A stretch of DNA of 64,000 nucleotides from Pseudarthrobacter sp. L1SW. GTDB lineage: Bacteria; Actinomycetota; Actinomycetes; Actinomycetales; Micrococcaceae. Of the stretch, positions 46,465-56,037 are shown one piece after another. The stretch is taken from contig NZ_CP078079.1 of NCBI RefSeq assembly GCF_020809045.1, positions 248,001-312,000 of the forward strand. The letters run 5' to 3'. The stretch's first letter is position 1. Each line of letters starts with the position of its first letter. The translations under genes and the position numbers were made by a program. The notes below the pieces were generated by a model. That model was not told the DNA's origin. It searched no databases and was given only the letters and a program-made list of their open reading frames with translations.

Positions 46465-47130
46465 TCACCCCAGGCGTGCGATGAGCGCCGTGCTCTGTTC
46501 CCGGATGGCGGGCAGTTCAGTGCCAAGCCCGCACAGGATGAGCCCGGCGTCGGCCGCCTGGAGCGGTGACTCCGGTGTTGCCATGCCGTCCGCCCGCAAA
46601 TTGACCAGGGATTCGACGAGGCGGAACGCAAGGTCCCCCGGGTTCCCCGTAGCGGCAGGACCCGCGGCGGAGAGGGCGCCGCCCAGGTCCCCGTACAGGC
46701 TGCGCAGTTCCTGCCGCTCCGCCAGGAACCGGGCGAAGCGGCCGCCGCGGGCCTCGGGCAGGTGGTACAGGATTCCAAGGTTCCAGCGGGAGCTGCAGAG
46801 TTGCGTGCCGTCATAAAGCGCGACGGCGTGAAGCCGGCTTCCAGGAGTCCCCTCACCGCCGGGCAGGGCGGCTACCGCGCGGGCAAACACGAGCCCGCCC
46901 AGAACGGTGCCCTCGAGCAGGTCCTCGAGGATGTCGTCCTTGGTTTTGAAGTGGTGGTACAGCGAGGACTGCCTGATCCCCACGGCGTCGGCTATAGACC
47001 GGGTGGAGGTGTTGGCGAAGCCGTGCGTCGTGAAAAGCTCGGCCGCCGCGTCCAGGATCTCGTCCCGGGCAGTCGCCCCCGGCCTGGAGGGCTGTTGGCT
47101 GCGGGGGCGTCCCGGTCCGGCTGAAGTCAC
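46465..47130 (-). CDS. TetR-family regulator of the nitrogen module
   Basis: A TetR helix-turn-helix is clear (TSTRSIADAVGIRQSSLYHHFKTKDDIL, about residues 45-72 counted from GTG 47130). An effector domain follows. I start at the GTG ending at 47130 (221 residues). ATG 47163 and a longer frame to 47208 are possible, but none has a good ribosome-binding site. It is divergent from the permease-carboxylase operon and is the obvious candidate regulator, probably sensing the substrate or an intermediate. A CGCCT-N7-AGGCG repeat at 47219-47235 lies in the divergent region. Confidence 0.85.
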   Translation of the reverse strand: MTSAGPGRPRSQQPSRPGATARDEILDAAAELFTTHGFANTSTRSIADAVGIRQSSLYHHFKTKDDILEDLLEGTVLGGLVFARAVAALPGGEGTPGSRLHAVALYDGTQLCSSRWNLGILYHLPEARGGRFARFLAERQELRSLYGDLGGALSAAGPAATGNPGDLAFRLVESLVNLRADGMATPESPLQAADAGLILCGLGTELPAIREQSTALIARLG

Positions 47131-47218
47131 GGCATCATTCTTGCACCAGGACCGGGAAGCCATCGCGCCCGGGTCCGGGGTGAGGAGCCGGAAATACGGC
47201 GGAAACAAGATGTCTATG

Positions 47219-47235
47219 CGCCTTTTACAGAGGCG
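47219..47235. promoter_or_regulatory. Short inverted repeat in TetR/permease divergent region
   Basis: CGCCT (47219-47223) and AGGCG (47231-47235) are separated by seven bases, a spacing compatible with a TetR-family operator. The assignment rests only on position and symmetry. Confidence 0.35.
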
Positions 47236-47275
47236 AAACTAGCCGGGGACATGGCGCTGGAAAACTATCAAGTGA

Positions 47276-47315
47276 CCGGTATTCCGCAGCTTTCGGCCGA
47301 GTGCTGCAGTACCGG
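47276..47315 (+). promoter_or_regulatory. Leader hairpin before the permease-carboxylase operon
   Basis: CCGGTA (47276-47281) pairs with TACCGG (47310-47315), and GCAGC (47286-47290) pairs with GCTGC (47303-47307) across an asymmetric internal loop, giving a two-part stem with a 12-base apical loop. It ends 34 bases before the permease ATG. It does not fit the guanidine riboswitch patterns I know. Confidence 0.4.
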
Positions 47316-47349
47316 CGGCCCTCCGCCATTCCAGCCCCTGGAGAATCCG

Positions 47350-48852
47350 ATGACCTCAACCATTGCTCCCGCCGTCCACGCGGACGACGCGGATCTGACG
47401 TCCCTTGGCTACGAACCCACGCTCCACCGGAAACTCGGCCGTTACGCCTCCTTTGCCGCCGGCTTTTCCTTCGTCTCCATTCTCACCACCATCTTCCAGC
47501 TGTTCGCTTTCGGCTACTCCTTCGCGGGCCCGGCCTTCTTCTGGACCTGGCCGGTGGTGCTGGTGGGCCAGCTCCTCGTTGCCCTGAACTTCGCGGAACT
47601 CGCCGCCCGCTACCCGCTGTCCGGCGCCGTGTACCAGTGGGCCCGGCGGGTCGGGGGAGAGGGCGTGGGCTGGTTCGCAGGCTGGTTCATGGCCATCGCC
47701 CAGGTGGTGACCGCCGCAGCTGCAGCGATCGCCCTGCAGGTGGTGCTGCCCCAGCTCTGGGACGGCTTCCAGGTGGTTGGCGGTGACCCGGCGCTCAACA
47801 CCGTCAGCGGCGCGGCCAACGCCGTCATCCTCGGAGCCGTGCTCCTGGTGGCCACCACCATCATCAACTCGCTCGGCGTCAAGCTCATGGCCCATGTGAA
47901 TTCGGTGGGCGTCACCTGCGAGATCGTCGGCGTGGTGGCCGTCATCCTCGCGCTCATCAGCGCGGCGCAGCGCGGACCGGAAGTTGTCGCTGACACCACT
48001 GTGCTCCAGGGCTCGGACCTCGGCGCCGTGGGGGCCTTCCTGGTCTCCGGCCTGATGGCCGCCTACGTCATGGTGGGCTTCAACTCGGCCGGCGAGCTTT
48101 CCGAAGAGACCAAGGATCCGCGCCGGACAGCCCCGCGCACCATTCTCTCCGCCCTGCTCATCTCCGGCATCGGCGGTGCGCTGATGATCATCACGGCCCT
48201 GATGGCAGCACCCAGCCTCGACGACGGCCGGCTCGCCACCGAGGGCTTGCCCTATGTCCTCACCGCCGTCCTGGGCACGTTCTGGGGCAAGGTCCTGCTG
48301 GTGGATGTTGCCATCGCCATCTTCGTCTGCACCCTGGCCATCCAGACTGCAGGGTCACGGCTGGTGTTCTCCATGGCCCGCGACGGCAAGCTGCCCGCCT
48401 CGGACCTGCTCTCCTCGGTCCACCCCACCCGCGGCACGCCGATGTGGCCGTCGATCGCCATCGGTGCCCTCGCTGTCGGCGTCCTTGCCATCAACGTTGG
48501 CAACGCAGCCCTGTTCACCACCCTCTGCAGCGTCTGCATCGTCATGGTCTACATCGCCTACCTCCTGGTCACCGTGCCGCAGCTCCTCAACAGGCTCCGC
48601 GGCGACTGGAACCGGGTGGGGGAGGCGCTGCCGGAGGGACTGTTTTCCCTGGGACGCTGGGGGCTCCCGGTGAATATCCTCGCCGTCCTCTACGGCGCCC
48701 TGATGGTGGTGAACCTCGCCTGGCCGCGGCCCGAGGTCTACGACCCCTCCGGCGAAAACGGACTCCTCCTCTACTCGGCGCCGCTGATGGTTGCCGTGGT
48801 CCTGCTCCTGGGGATGTGGGTCCGGCGGCGGAACCTGGCTTCGAAGGCCTGA
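47350..48852 (+). CDS. APC-family permease of the urea/guanidine carboxylase operon
   Basis: This 500-residue amino-acid/polyamine/organocation permease has about 12 helices. It opens with LGYEPTLHRKLGRYASFAAGFSFVSILTTIF, typical of the permeases annotated as urea-carboxylase-associated. It probably imports the substrate of the downstream enzymes, guanidine or another guanidino/amide compound. I chose ATG 47350 because GGAG lies six bases upstream. A longer frame to 47251 lacks coding character and covers the leader hairpin. It is the first gene of a five-gene transcript. Confidence 0.88.
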   Translation: MTSTIAPAVHADDADLTSLGYEPTLHRKLGRYASFAAGFSFVSILTTIFQLFAFGYSFAGPAFFWTWPVVLVGQLLVALNFAELAARYPLSGAVYQWARRVGGEGVGWFAGWFMAIAQVVTAAAAAIALQVVLPQLWDGFQVVGGDPALNTVSGAANAVILGAVLLVATTIINSLGVKLMAHVNSVGVTCEIVGVVAVILALISAAQRGPEVVADTTVLQGSDLGAVGAFLVSGLMAAYVMVGFNSAGELSEETKDPRRTAPRTILSALLISGIGGALMIITALMAAPSLDDGRLATEGLPYVLTAVLGTFWGKVLLVDVAIAIFVCTLAIQTAGSRLVFSMARDGKLPASDLLSSVHPTRGTPMWPSIAIGALAVGVLAINVGNAALFTTLCSVCIVMVYIAYLLVTVPQLLNRLRGDWNRVGEALPEGLFSLGRWGLPVNILAVLYGALMVVNLAWPRPEVYDPSGENGLLLYSAPLMVAVVLLLGMWVRRRNLASKA

Positions 48853-48939
48853 CGGCCGGCGTTTCACAGGGCTTCCGAACAGCAGCTTCCAGAACAACCA
48901 CGCGCAGCAAACCACGCTCCAGAACAACACGGGATTGAC

Positions 48940-49818
48940 ATGACACAAGTAACCGAAAGCCCGGCAGCAGCCGGCACCGCCACCACGGCAGGCGCCCGCG
49001 CCCACGCCAGGGAGCAGCACGGCAGGACCGTGGACACCATGCGGCATGTGCCCGCCTCCACCGCCCCGGCCCGCCTTCTGGCCGGAATGCCCGACGGCGC
49101 GTCCCCCACATGGGCGGAGTCCCTCGCCTTCGGCCGCTACACCACCATGGCCCTGGCCCGCGGCACCCGGATCCGGCTCACCGACACCGCCGGCGACGCC
49201 TGCGTGCATGCCCTGCTGTACCGCACCGGCGCCCTGCACGAACGGCTCAACATTGCGGATACCGTCAAGGTGCCCTGGCAGGCCTACCCTGCCACCGGGC
49301 ACCCGCTGCTGTCCGACGCCGGCCGCCTGATGGCCACGATCGTAGCGGATACGTCCTCGCGCCACGACGCCCTGACCGGCGCCACCACGCTGGCAGGAAA
49401 CACAGCCAAGTACGGCGGGGGAACTGCGCACAGCGCCTCACCTGCCGCACGGGAACTGCTCACCCTGGGCGCACTGAAGAGCGGGCTGGGACCCCGCGAT
49501 GTGGCGCCGTCGCTGACCCTCTTCAAGGGCATCACCGTGGACCCCGCCGGCAGCATCACTTTCACCGGAAGCGCCGGGCCGGGTGCCGCCGTCGAACTCC
49601 TCCTCCAGCTGGACGCCGTCCTGGTCCTTGCCAATACCGCCCACCCGCTGGACCCGCGCCCGCACTTCACCGGCACCGCCGTGGACATCGTGGCCTGGCA
49701 CGCGCCGCAGGACCTGGCGGCACTGGAATCTGGTGCCCTGGCCGGGCCCCTGGCTCCGGAACACCTGCAGGCCCTTCACAACACCGAGCACGATCTGACC
49801 GCAAGGAACGCCCGATGA
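48940..49818 (+). CDS. DUF1989 protein 1 (urea-amidolyase-associated; carboxyguanidine deiminase subunit candidate)
   Basis: The 292-residue protein belongs to DUF1989, long annotated as urea amidolyase-associated protein 1. Visible segments include GRYTTMALARGTRIRLTDTAGDACVHALLY and LNIADTVKVPWQAY. Work on guanidine assimilation assigned such DUF1989 pairs as carboxyguanidine deiminase, which turns the carboxylase product into allophanate and ammonia. That role is inferred here by family and operon. The protein is larger than many homologues, with a 45-residue polar N-terminal extension. It overlaps the next gene by four bases. Confidence 0.85.
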   Translation: MTQVTESPAAAGTATTAGARAHAREQHGRTVDTMRHVPASTAPARLLAGMPDGASPTWAESLAFGRYTTMALARGTRIRLTDTAGDACVHALLYRTGALHERLNIADTVKVPWQAYPATGHPLLSDAGRLMATIVADTSSRHDALTGATTLAGNTAKYGGGTAHSASPAARELLTLGALKSGLGPRDVAPSLTLFKGITVDPAGSITFTGSAGPGAAVELLLQLDAVLVLANTAHPLDPRPHFTGTAVDIVAWHAPQDLAALESGALAGPLAPEHLQALHNTEHDLTARNAR

Positions 49819-50492
49819 ACACCGCCACCCAAGCCACTTCCGCAGCGGACGCCCGGACCATTGCCCTCGCCCCCGGTGAGGTGGTCCTGGACGAATTTGT
49901 CGAGGCACGCGGCCCCTGGTCCGCCGTCGTCTCCGCCGGTGACGTGCTGACCATCGTGGACCTCGAAGGCAACCAGGCCGTGGACTGCCTGCTGTACGCC
50001 GCAGGCGACACCACAGTGCGCTACTCCGCCGCCGTCACGATCGCAAGCCAGCAGTCGATAGTCCTCACCACGGGTTCCGTCCTGAGTGCGGAAACGGGAA
50101 CGCCGCTGATGACCGTTGTTGCTGATGAGGTGGGCGTTCACGACACTATCGGCGGCGCCTGCTCGCAGGAATCGAACACGCTCCGCTATGGCCAGCACAC
50201 GCGTGAACAGCACGCCTGCGTGGAGAACTTCCTGATCGAGGGCTCGCGCTGGGGCCTCGGCAAGCGGGACCTGGTGTCCAACATCAACTGGTTCATGAAC
50301 GTGCCCGTGGACCCGGACGGAGCCCTGGGCATCGTGGACGGCCTGTCCGCACCGGGCAAGCGGGTGGCGCTCCGGGCGGAGGTGGACACCCTGGTGCTGG
50401 TCTCCAACTGCCCGCAGGTCAACAACCCCTGCAACGGCTTCAACCCCACCCCTGTCCGCATGATCGTCACCCGGCCGGAGGCTGCGCTGTGA
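49815..50492 (+). CDS. DUF1989 protein 2 (carboxyguanidine deiminase subunit candidate)
   Basis: This is the second DUF1989 protein, with 225 residues. Conserved cysteines lie in VDCLLYAAGDT, IGGACSQESNTLRYG and the C-terminal CPQVNNPCNGFNPTPVR, which I read as the metal or active-site region. It probably forms a heteromer with the upstream protein. Four-base overlaps on both sides (with the first DUF1989 gene and the carboxylase) indicate strict co-translation. Confidence 0.87.
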   Translation: MNTATQATSAADARTIALAPGEVVLDEFVEARGPWSAVVSAGDVLTIVDLEGNQAVDCLLYAAGDTTVRYSAAVTIASQQSIVLTTGSVLSAETGTPLMTVVADEVGVHDTIGGACSQESNTLRYGQHTREQHACVENFLIEGSRWGLGKRDLVSNINWFMNVPVDPDGALGIVDGLSAPGKRVALRAEVDTLVLVSNCPQVNNPCNGFNPTPVRMIVTRPEAAL

Positions 50493-53400
50493 ACACCTTT
50501 GATACCCTCCTGATCGCAAACCGGGGGGAGATTGCCTGCCGCATCATCGAGTCCGCACGGAAACTGGGCCTTCGCACGGTGGCCGTGTTCTCCGAGGCCG
50601 ACCGGGGCGCCAAGCACGTCCGGCTGGCAGACGAAGCAGTGCTCCTGGGGCCGGCGCCGGCCAAGGAGTCCTACCTCCGCGTGGACGCGCTGCTCGAGGC
50701 CGCCAGGTCCACGGGTGCCGGCGCCATCCATCCCGGCTACGGCTTCCTGTCCGAGGATGCAGACTTCGCCGAAGCCGTTGAAGCAGCCGGGCTGGTCTTT
50801 GTAGGACCCACCCCCGAACAACTCCGCACCTTCGGCACCAAGCACACAGCGCGCGACGCCGCCCGGGCGGCCGGAGTGCCGATGATCGCCGGATCCGGGC
50901 TGCTGGAGGACGTGGACGCTGCCGTCGCGGCCGGAACCGCCATTGGCTTCCCGCTGATGCTCAAGGCTACCGGCGGTGGCGGGGGCATCGGCATGACGGT
51001 CTGCCGTGACGAGGCCGAACTCGCCGAAAGCTTCCCCCGCGTGGCCCGGCTGGCCGGCGCCAGCTTCGGCACCGCCGGCGTCTTTGCCGAACGGTATGTG
51101 GAGAACGCGCGCCACATCGAGGTCCAGGTGTTCGGCGACGGTGAAGGCCGGGTTGTCAGCCTGGGCGACCGGGACTGCTCCCTCCAGCGCCGCCACCAGA
51201 AGGTCCTTGAAGAGGCACCCGCACCGGACCTGCCGGACGAACTGCGGGAAGAACTGCACCGCAGCTCCCGCGCCCTCTGCGCCTCCCTCAACTACCGCTC
51301 CGCCGGAACCGTGGAATTCGTCTACGACTCCGCCCGCCGCGAGGCGTCCTTCCTCGAAGTCAACGCCCGGCTGCAGGTGGAGCACCCCGTCACCGAGGCC
51401 GTCACTGGCGTGGACCTGGTGGAGTGGATGCTCCGCCTGGCCCAGGGCGGCGGCGCGGCGCGCAGCATCCTTGAAGGGGCGCCGGACAGCCTGCCCGTTG
51501 CAGGCCACGCCGTGGAAGCCCGCGTCTACGCCGAGGACCCGGCCCGGGGCTTCCAGCCCAGCGCCGGCACCATAACCAACGCCGCCTACCCGGGGGCGGC
51601 AGAAGCGAGGGTGGACGCCTGGGCCGAAACCGGCACCGAGGTGTCCACCAACTACGACCCGCTTCTGGGCAAGATCATCACCTCCGGCGCACACCGCGCC
51701 GAGGCTTTTGACCGGCTGGCCGCCGCGCTCGCCGGCACCCGGATCGACGGCATCGAGACCAACCTCGGCATGCTGCGGGCCGCCACTGCGCTGGATGTGG
51801 TCCGCCAGGTCCAGCACTCCACCGGCACCCTGGACACCGTGGGTGACCCTGAACCGCGCATCACCGTTGGCCGCCCCGGCCTGCAGACGAGCGTCCAGGA
51901 CTGGCCCGGCCGGACCGGACTCTGGCAGATCGGTGTCCCGCCGAGCGGGCCCATGGACGATCTCTCGTTCCGGCTGGGCAACACCGCCCTCGGCAACGCG
52001 GAAGGCGTTCCCGGCCTGGAATTCACCATGACCGGGCCCAGCTTGACCTTCACCCACGCCACCACCGTCTGCGTGACCGGCGCGGAAGCCACTGTGACGG
52101 TTGACGGGGCGGAGGTGCCCGCGTGGACGCCGGTGACGGTGCCCGCAGGAGGAACGCTCGACGTCGGAACGGCCGCCGGCAGCGGCCTGCGTGGCTACAT
52201 CCTGTTCCAGGGCGGCCTGGACATTCCCCAGTACCTGGGCAGCGCCTCCACCTTCACGCTGGGCCAGTTCGGCGGGCACGCCGGCAGGGTCCTCCGGGCG
52301 GGCGACGTGCTGCGTGCAGTCACCCGGGCCGACGGTGCCGAAGACAAGTCCGCGACGGCGCCGGCAGTTCCGCTGGACAGCCGCCCTGCCCTGACCTCGA
52401 GCTGGGAACTCGCCGTCACCGAAGGCCCTCACGGCGCCCCGGAGTTCTTCCAGCGCGAAGACATCGAGGAGCTGCATGCCTCCGAGTACGAGGTCCACTT
52501 CAACTCCGCCCGCACCGGCGTCCGCCTCATCGGCCCCAAGCCGCGCTGGGCACGGAACGACGGCGGCGAAGCCGGCCTGCACCCCTCCAACATCCATGAC
52601 ACCGCCTACTCGGTGGGGGCCTTGGACTTCACCGGCGACACCCCCATCCTGCTGGGCCCTGACGGGCCGAGCCTGGGCGGGTTCGTGTGCCCCGTCACCG
52701 TGGTGACGGCCGACCGCTGGAAGCTTGGCCAGCTCCGGCCGGGGGACAAGGTACGGTTCGTTCCGGTCAAGACCAGCCAGGTGCCGTCGGCCAAGGACCT
52801 GGGGCCCGGCCGGCAGTTGGTCCTCCCGGGCGACGCCGGCTGGTCTGCGGATGTGGCGAACGCAAGCGCCTCAGTCACCCCGCCCGCCATCAGTACGGCG
52901 CGGGGAGATGGCGACGACGGCGTGCTGGGCCGGGTGCCGGAAGGTTCCGGCCGGCCTGCGGTCACCTACCGCCGCTCCGGCGATGACAACCTGCTGGTGG
53001 AGTACGGCGAGATGGTGCTGGACCTGGGCCTCCGCGCACGGGTGCACGCCCTCCACCAGCACCTGGAACAGCTCCGCGTGCCCGGCATCGTGGACCTTAC
53101 CCCGGGCATCCGCTCACTCCAGATCAAGGTGGACCCGTCCGTTCTGTCCATAAAGCGGCTGCTGGGCCTGGTCCGGGAGATCGAGGCGGCACTGCCAGCC
53201 AGTTCAGAACTGGTGGTGCCCAGCCGCACCGTCCGGCTGCCCCTGTCCTGGGATGATCCCGCCACCCGCGAGGCCATCGAACGGTACATGACAGGCGTCC
53301 GCGACGATGCCCCCTGGTGCCCGTGGAACATCGAATTCATCCGCCGGATCAACGGCCTGGACTCCGTCAACGACGTCTTTGACACCGTCTTCAACGCCGA

Positions 53401-54232
53401 ATACCTGGTCCTGGGACTGGGCGACGTCTACCTCGGCGCCCCGGTGGCCACCCCGCTGGATCCGCGGCACCGCCTGGTCACCACCAAGTACAACCCGGCC
53501 CGCACCTGGACCCCGGAGAACGCGGTAGGCATCGGCGGGGCGTACATGTGCATCTACGGCATGGAAGGCCCAGGCGGCTACCAGTTCGTGGGCCGCACCA
53601 CCCAGGTATGGTCCCGCTACGCGGACTCCGCCCCGTTCGAGCCGGGTTCTCCCTGGCTGCTGCGCTTCTTCGACCGCATCTCCTGGTACCCGGTCAGCCC
53701 CGAGGAACTCCTGGACCTGCGCGCGGACATGGCTGCAGGCAGGGGCCGCGGCGTGGAGATCGAGGACGGCACCTTCTCGCTCGCCGAGCACGAGGTGTTC
53801 CTTGGGGAGAACCGTGAATCCATTGCGGCGTTCCGCGAAAAGCAGGGCGCAGCCTTCGCCATTGAACGGCAGGCATGGGCCGACGCCGGTGAGTTCGACC
53901 GTGCCGACGCCCTGGCCGCTGTCATCTCTCCGGTGGCAGACGAGGTGACCGTTCCGGACGGCGGTTCCCTTGTTGCCGCGCCGTTCGCCGCCAGCGTCTG
54001 GAAGGTGGACGTGAAGCCCGGTGACCGGGTGGTGCAGGGCCAGGCGCTGGTCTCGCTGGAGGCGATGAAGATGGAGACCGTCCTGGAAGCGCCCTGCGAC
54101 GGCGTGGTGCTGCAGGTCCTGCCGGCCGCCGGTTCGCAGGTGGTTGCGGGAGAGGCTGTGGTGGTCCTCGGAATGGAAGTGGAGCCCGGGGCCGTCACCG
54201 AAGCACACGAACTGGAAGAGGCAGCCGTATGA
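50489..54232 (+). CDS. Biotin-dependent urea/guanidine carboxylase
   Basis: This 1247-residue multidomain enzyme uses ATP, bicarbonate and biotin. The order is biotin carboxylase (about 1-450, ATP-grasp loop KATGGGGGIGM near 159), a KipA-like domain (from about 460, LQTSVQDWPGRTGLWQIG), a KipI-like domain (about 830-1060, LLVEYGEMVLDL) and a C-terminal biotinyl domain with the biotin site EAMKME at Lys1194. Sequence alone does not separate urea from guanidine carboxylase here. The DUF1989 pair favours guanidine. It overlaps both neighbours by four bases. Confidence 0.93.
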   Translation: MNTFDTLLIANRGEIACRIIESARKLGLRTVAVFSEADRGAKHVRLADEAVLLGPAPAKESYLRVDALLEAARSTGAGAIHPGYGFLSEDADFAEAVEAAGLVFVGPTPEQLRTFGTKHTARDAARAAGVPMIAGSGLLEDVDAAVAAGTAIGFPLMLKATGGGGGIGMTVCRDEAELAESFPRVARLAGASFGTAGVFAERYVENARHIEVQVFGDGEGRVVSLGDRDCSLQRRHQKVLEEAPAPDLPDELREELHRSSRALCASLNYRSAGTVEFVYDSARREASFLEVNARLQVEHPVTEAVTGVDLVEWMLRLAQGGGAARSILEGAPDSLPVAGHAVEARVYAEDPARGFQPSAGTITNAAYPGAAEARVDAWAETGTEVSTNYDPLLGKIITSGAHRAEAFDRLAAALAGTRIDGIETNLGMLRAATALDVVRQVQHSTGTLDTVGDPEPRITVGRPGLQTSVQDWPGRTGLWQIGVPPSGPMDDLSFRLGNTALGNAEGVPGLEFTMTGPSLTFTHATTVCVTGAEATVTVDGAEVPAWTPVTVPAGGTLDVGTAAGSGLRGYILFQGGLDIPQYLGSASTFTLGQFGGHAGRVLRAGDVLRAVTRADGAEDKSATAPAVPLDSRPALTSSWELAVTEGPHGAPEFFQREDIEELHASEYEVHFNSARTGVRLIGPKPRWARNDGGEAGLHPSNIHDTAYSVGALDFTGDTPILLGPDGPSLGGFVCPVTVVTADRWKLGQLRPGDKVRFVPVKTSQVPSAKDLGPGRQLVLPGDAGWSADVANASASVTPPAISTARGDGDDGVLGRVPEGSGRPAVTYRRSGDDNLLVEYGEMVLDLGLRARVHALHQHLEQLRVPGIVDLTPGIRSLQIKVDPSVLSIKRLLGLVREIEAALPASSELVVPSRTVRLPLSWDDPATREAIERYMTGVRDDAPWCPWNIEFIRRINGLDSVNDVFDTVFNAEYLVLGLGDVYLGAPVATPLDPRHRLVTTKYNPARTWTPENAVGIGGAYMCIYGMEGPGGYQFVGRTTQVWSRYADSAPFEPGSPWLLRFFDRISWYPVSPEELLDLRADMAAGRGRGVEIEDGTFSLAEHEVFLGENRESIAAFREKQGAAFAIERQAWADAGEFDRADALAAVISPVADEVTVPDGGSLVAAPFAASVWKVDVKPGDRVVQGQALVSLEAMKMETVLEAPCDGVVLQVLPAAGSQVVAGEAVVVLGMEVEPGAVTEAHELEEAAV

Positions 54233-56037
54233 ACACCGCAACCCCAGGCCCCGCCACCCAACGGGTCAAGGCCGCCCTCGCCGCCCTGGCCGCCGTGGAC
54301 CGGCCGGAAATCTGGATCACCCTCCGCGGAACTGACGAGCTGCTGGCCGAGGCCGCCGGCATTGACACAGCCGTGGCGGACGGCGCCCACCTGCCGCTGG
54401 CCGGACTCCTGCTCGCCGTCAAGAACAATGTTGACGTGGCAGGCATCCCCACCACGGCGGGGTGCCCCGGCTTCGCCTACCTTCCGGAGAAGGACGCGGA
54501 GGCCGTGTCACGGCTCCGGGCCGCCGGCGCCGTTGTCCTGGGAGCCACCAACCTTGACCAGTTCGCCACCGGCCTGGTGGGGACGCGCAGCCCGTACGGA
54601 GCTGTCCGCGATTCCCGCCGTCCCAACTTCATTTCCGGCGGCTCCAGCTCCGGCTCCGCAGTGGCCGTGGCCCTGGGCCTGGTGGACATCGCCATCGGGA
54701 CGGACACGGCAGGCTCGGGCCGCGTGCCGGCCGGGCTGCAGGGCATCGTGGGCATCAAACCCACCCTGAATGTTGTGTCCACCGCCGGCGTCGTCCCGGC
54801 CTGCAAGTCCTGGGACGCCGTCACCATCTTTGCCCGCCACCTCTCCACTGCCGAGCTCGCCATGGGCGTGATGGCCGGCGGAGCCCGGTCCTGGCCGCCG
54901 GACATCCGGCTGGCGGCGCCGGAGAAGCCGCGGGTGGCCTACCCGGCAACCCTGCCTGCGCTGCCGGAGACCTGGGCCGCGGAATTCCACCGCAACGTTG
55001 GCAGGCTTCAGTCCTTGGGCGTGGAGGCGGAGGCGATCGAATTCGATGCCTTCCTCGAAGCCGCCCGGCTGCTGTACGACGGCGGGCTGGTGGCGGAGCG
55101 CTATGCCGCCGTGGGCGGGTTCCTGGACAAGTACGACGGCGGCACGGACAGCCAGGCGGGCATCGATCCCACTGTGGAACGCATCATCCGGGCGGCCGGG
55201 ACTGTGCCCGCCCACCGGTACGTCTCTGACACCGCCAGGCTCGAGGAACTGAAGCGCAAGGCGATGGCGCGGCTGGAAGGCTTTGACGCCCTGCTGGTCC
55301 CCACCGCCCCGTTCCACCCCACCCTTGCCGAGGTGGCTGCGAATCCGGTGGGGGTGAATTCGCTGATGGGGACCTATACGAACTTCTGCAACCTGTTTGA
55401 CCTCAGCGCCGTTGCCGTCCCGGCCGGCGAGGTGGACGGCGCGCAGTTCGGGCTGACCGTGGTGGCGCGGACGTTCCAGGACGCCGTTGCCGCGGACATC
55501 GCCCGGCTCCTCGAGGCAACCCCCGAAGCGCCCGCCCTCTTCGCTCCTGCCCTGCCCGCTCCGGTCGCGGCAAAGGAGGCTGCGCGCACAGGCGCCCGCC
55601 CGGCGTCGTCCGTTCCCTGGCCCGTGGCTGCAGGCGCAACCGCCGTCCCGCTGGTGGTGGTCGGCGCGCACCGGAAGGGGCAGCCGCTGGCCCCGCAACT
55701 GGAGGAGCTCGGCGCCGCCTGGGACGGCCGCGTGCGCACCGCGGCGCGCTACCGGATGGTGTCCCTGGACACCGTACCGCCGAAGCCCGGCGTGTACCGT
55801 TCGGACCGCGGCGGCGCCGAGCTTGTGGGTGAACGGTGGCTCGTCTCCGAAGCGGGCCTGGGCAGGTTCCTGGCCGGACTTCCGGAACCCATGCTGCTCG
55901 GATCGATTGAACTGGCCGACGGTTCCAGGGCCGTGGGTTTCGCCTGCGATGCGGTGGCCGCCGCGCAGGGGGAGGACATCACCCGCTACGGCGACTGGCT
56001 GGCAGACCGGAATGCGCTGCTTCAGCTCTTGAAGTAG
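54229..56037 (+). CDS. atzF: Allophanate hydrolase
   Basis: This enzyme hydrolyses allophanate to ammonia and carbon dioxide, the last step after carboxylation. The 602-residue protein has an amidase-signature domain with Lys65 (LLAVKNNVD), the cis-Ser loop SGGSSSGS near 139 and nucleophile Ser163 (GTDTAGSGRVP). The allophanate-hydrolase-specific C-terminal domain covers about 460-600 and contains PLVVVGAHRKGQPL. It is the last gene of the operon and overlaps the convergent hydrolase by 16 bases. Confidence 0.94.
   Translation: MNTATPGPATQRVKAALAALAAVDRPEIWITLRGTDELLAEAAGIDTAVADGAHLPLAGLLLAVKNNVDVAGIPTTAGCPGFAYLPEKDAEAVSRLRAAGAVVLGATNLDQFATGLVGTRSPYGAVRDSRRPNFISGGSSSGSAVAVALGLVDIAIGTDTAGSGRVPAGLQGIVGIKPTLNVVSTAGVVPACKSWDAVTIFARHLSTAELAMGVMAGGARSWPPDIRLAAPEKPRVAYPATLPALPETWAAEFHRNVGRLQSLGVEAEAIEFDAFLEAARLLYDGGLVAERYAAVGGFLDKYDGGTDSQAGIDPTVERIIRAAGTVPAHRYVSDTARLEELKRKAMARLEGFDALLVPTAPFHPTLAEVAANPVGVNSLMGTYTNFCNLFDLSAVAVPAGEVDGAQFGLTVVARTFQDAVAADIARLLEATPEAPALFAPALPAPVAAKEAARTGARPASSVPWPVAAGATAVPLVVVGAHRKGQPLAPQLEELGAAWDGRVRTAARYRMVSLDTVPPKPGVYRSDRGGAELVGERWLVSEAGLGRFLAGLPEPMLLGSIELADGSRAVGFACDAVAAAQGEDITRYGDWLADRNALLQLLK

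Noticed and set aside
47209..47349. Guanidine riboswitch in front of the permease
   Set aside because: I looked for the conserved strings of the ykkC-I, mini-ykkC and ykkC-III types as I remember them and found none. Only an unrelated hairpin is present.
50186..52597. Minus-strand frame of 803 codons over the carboxylase gene
   Set aside because: It is a mirror frame of the urea/guanidine carboxylase, driven by third-position GC, and has no motifs.
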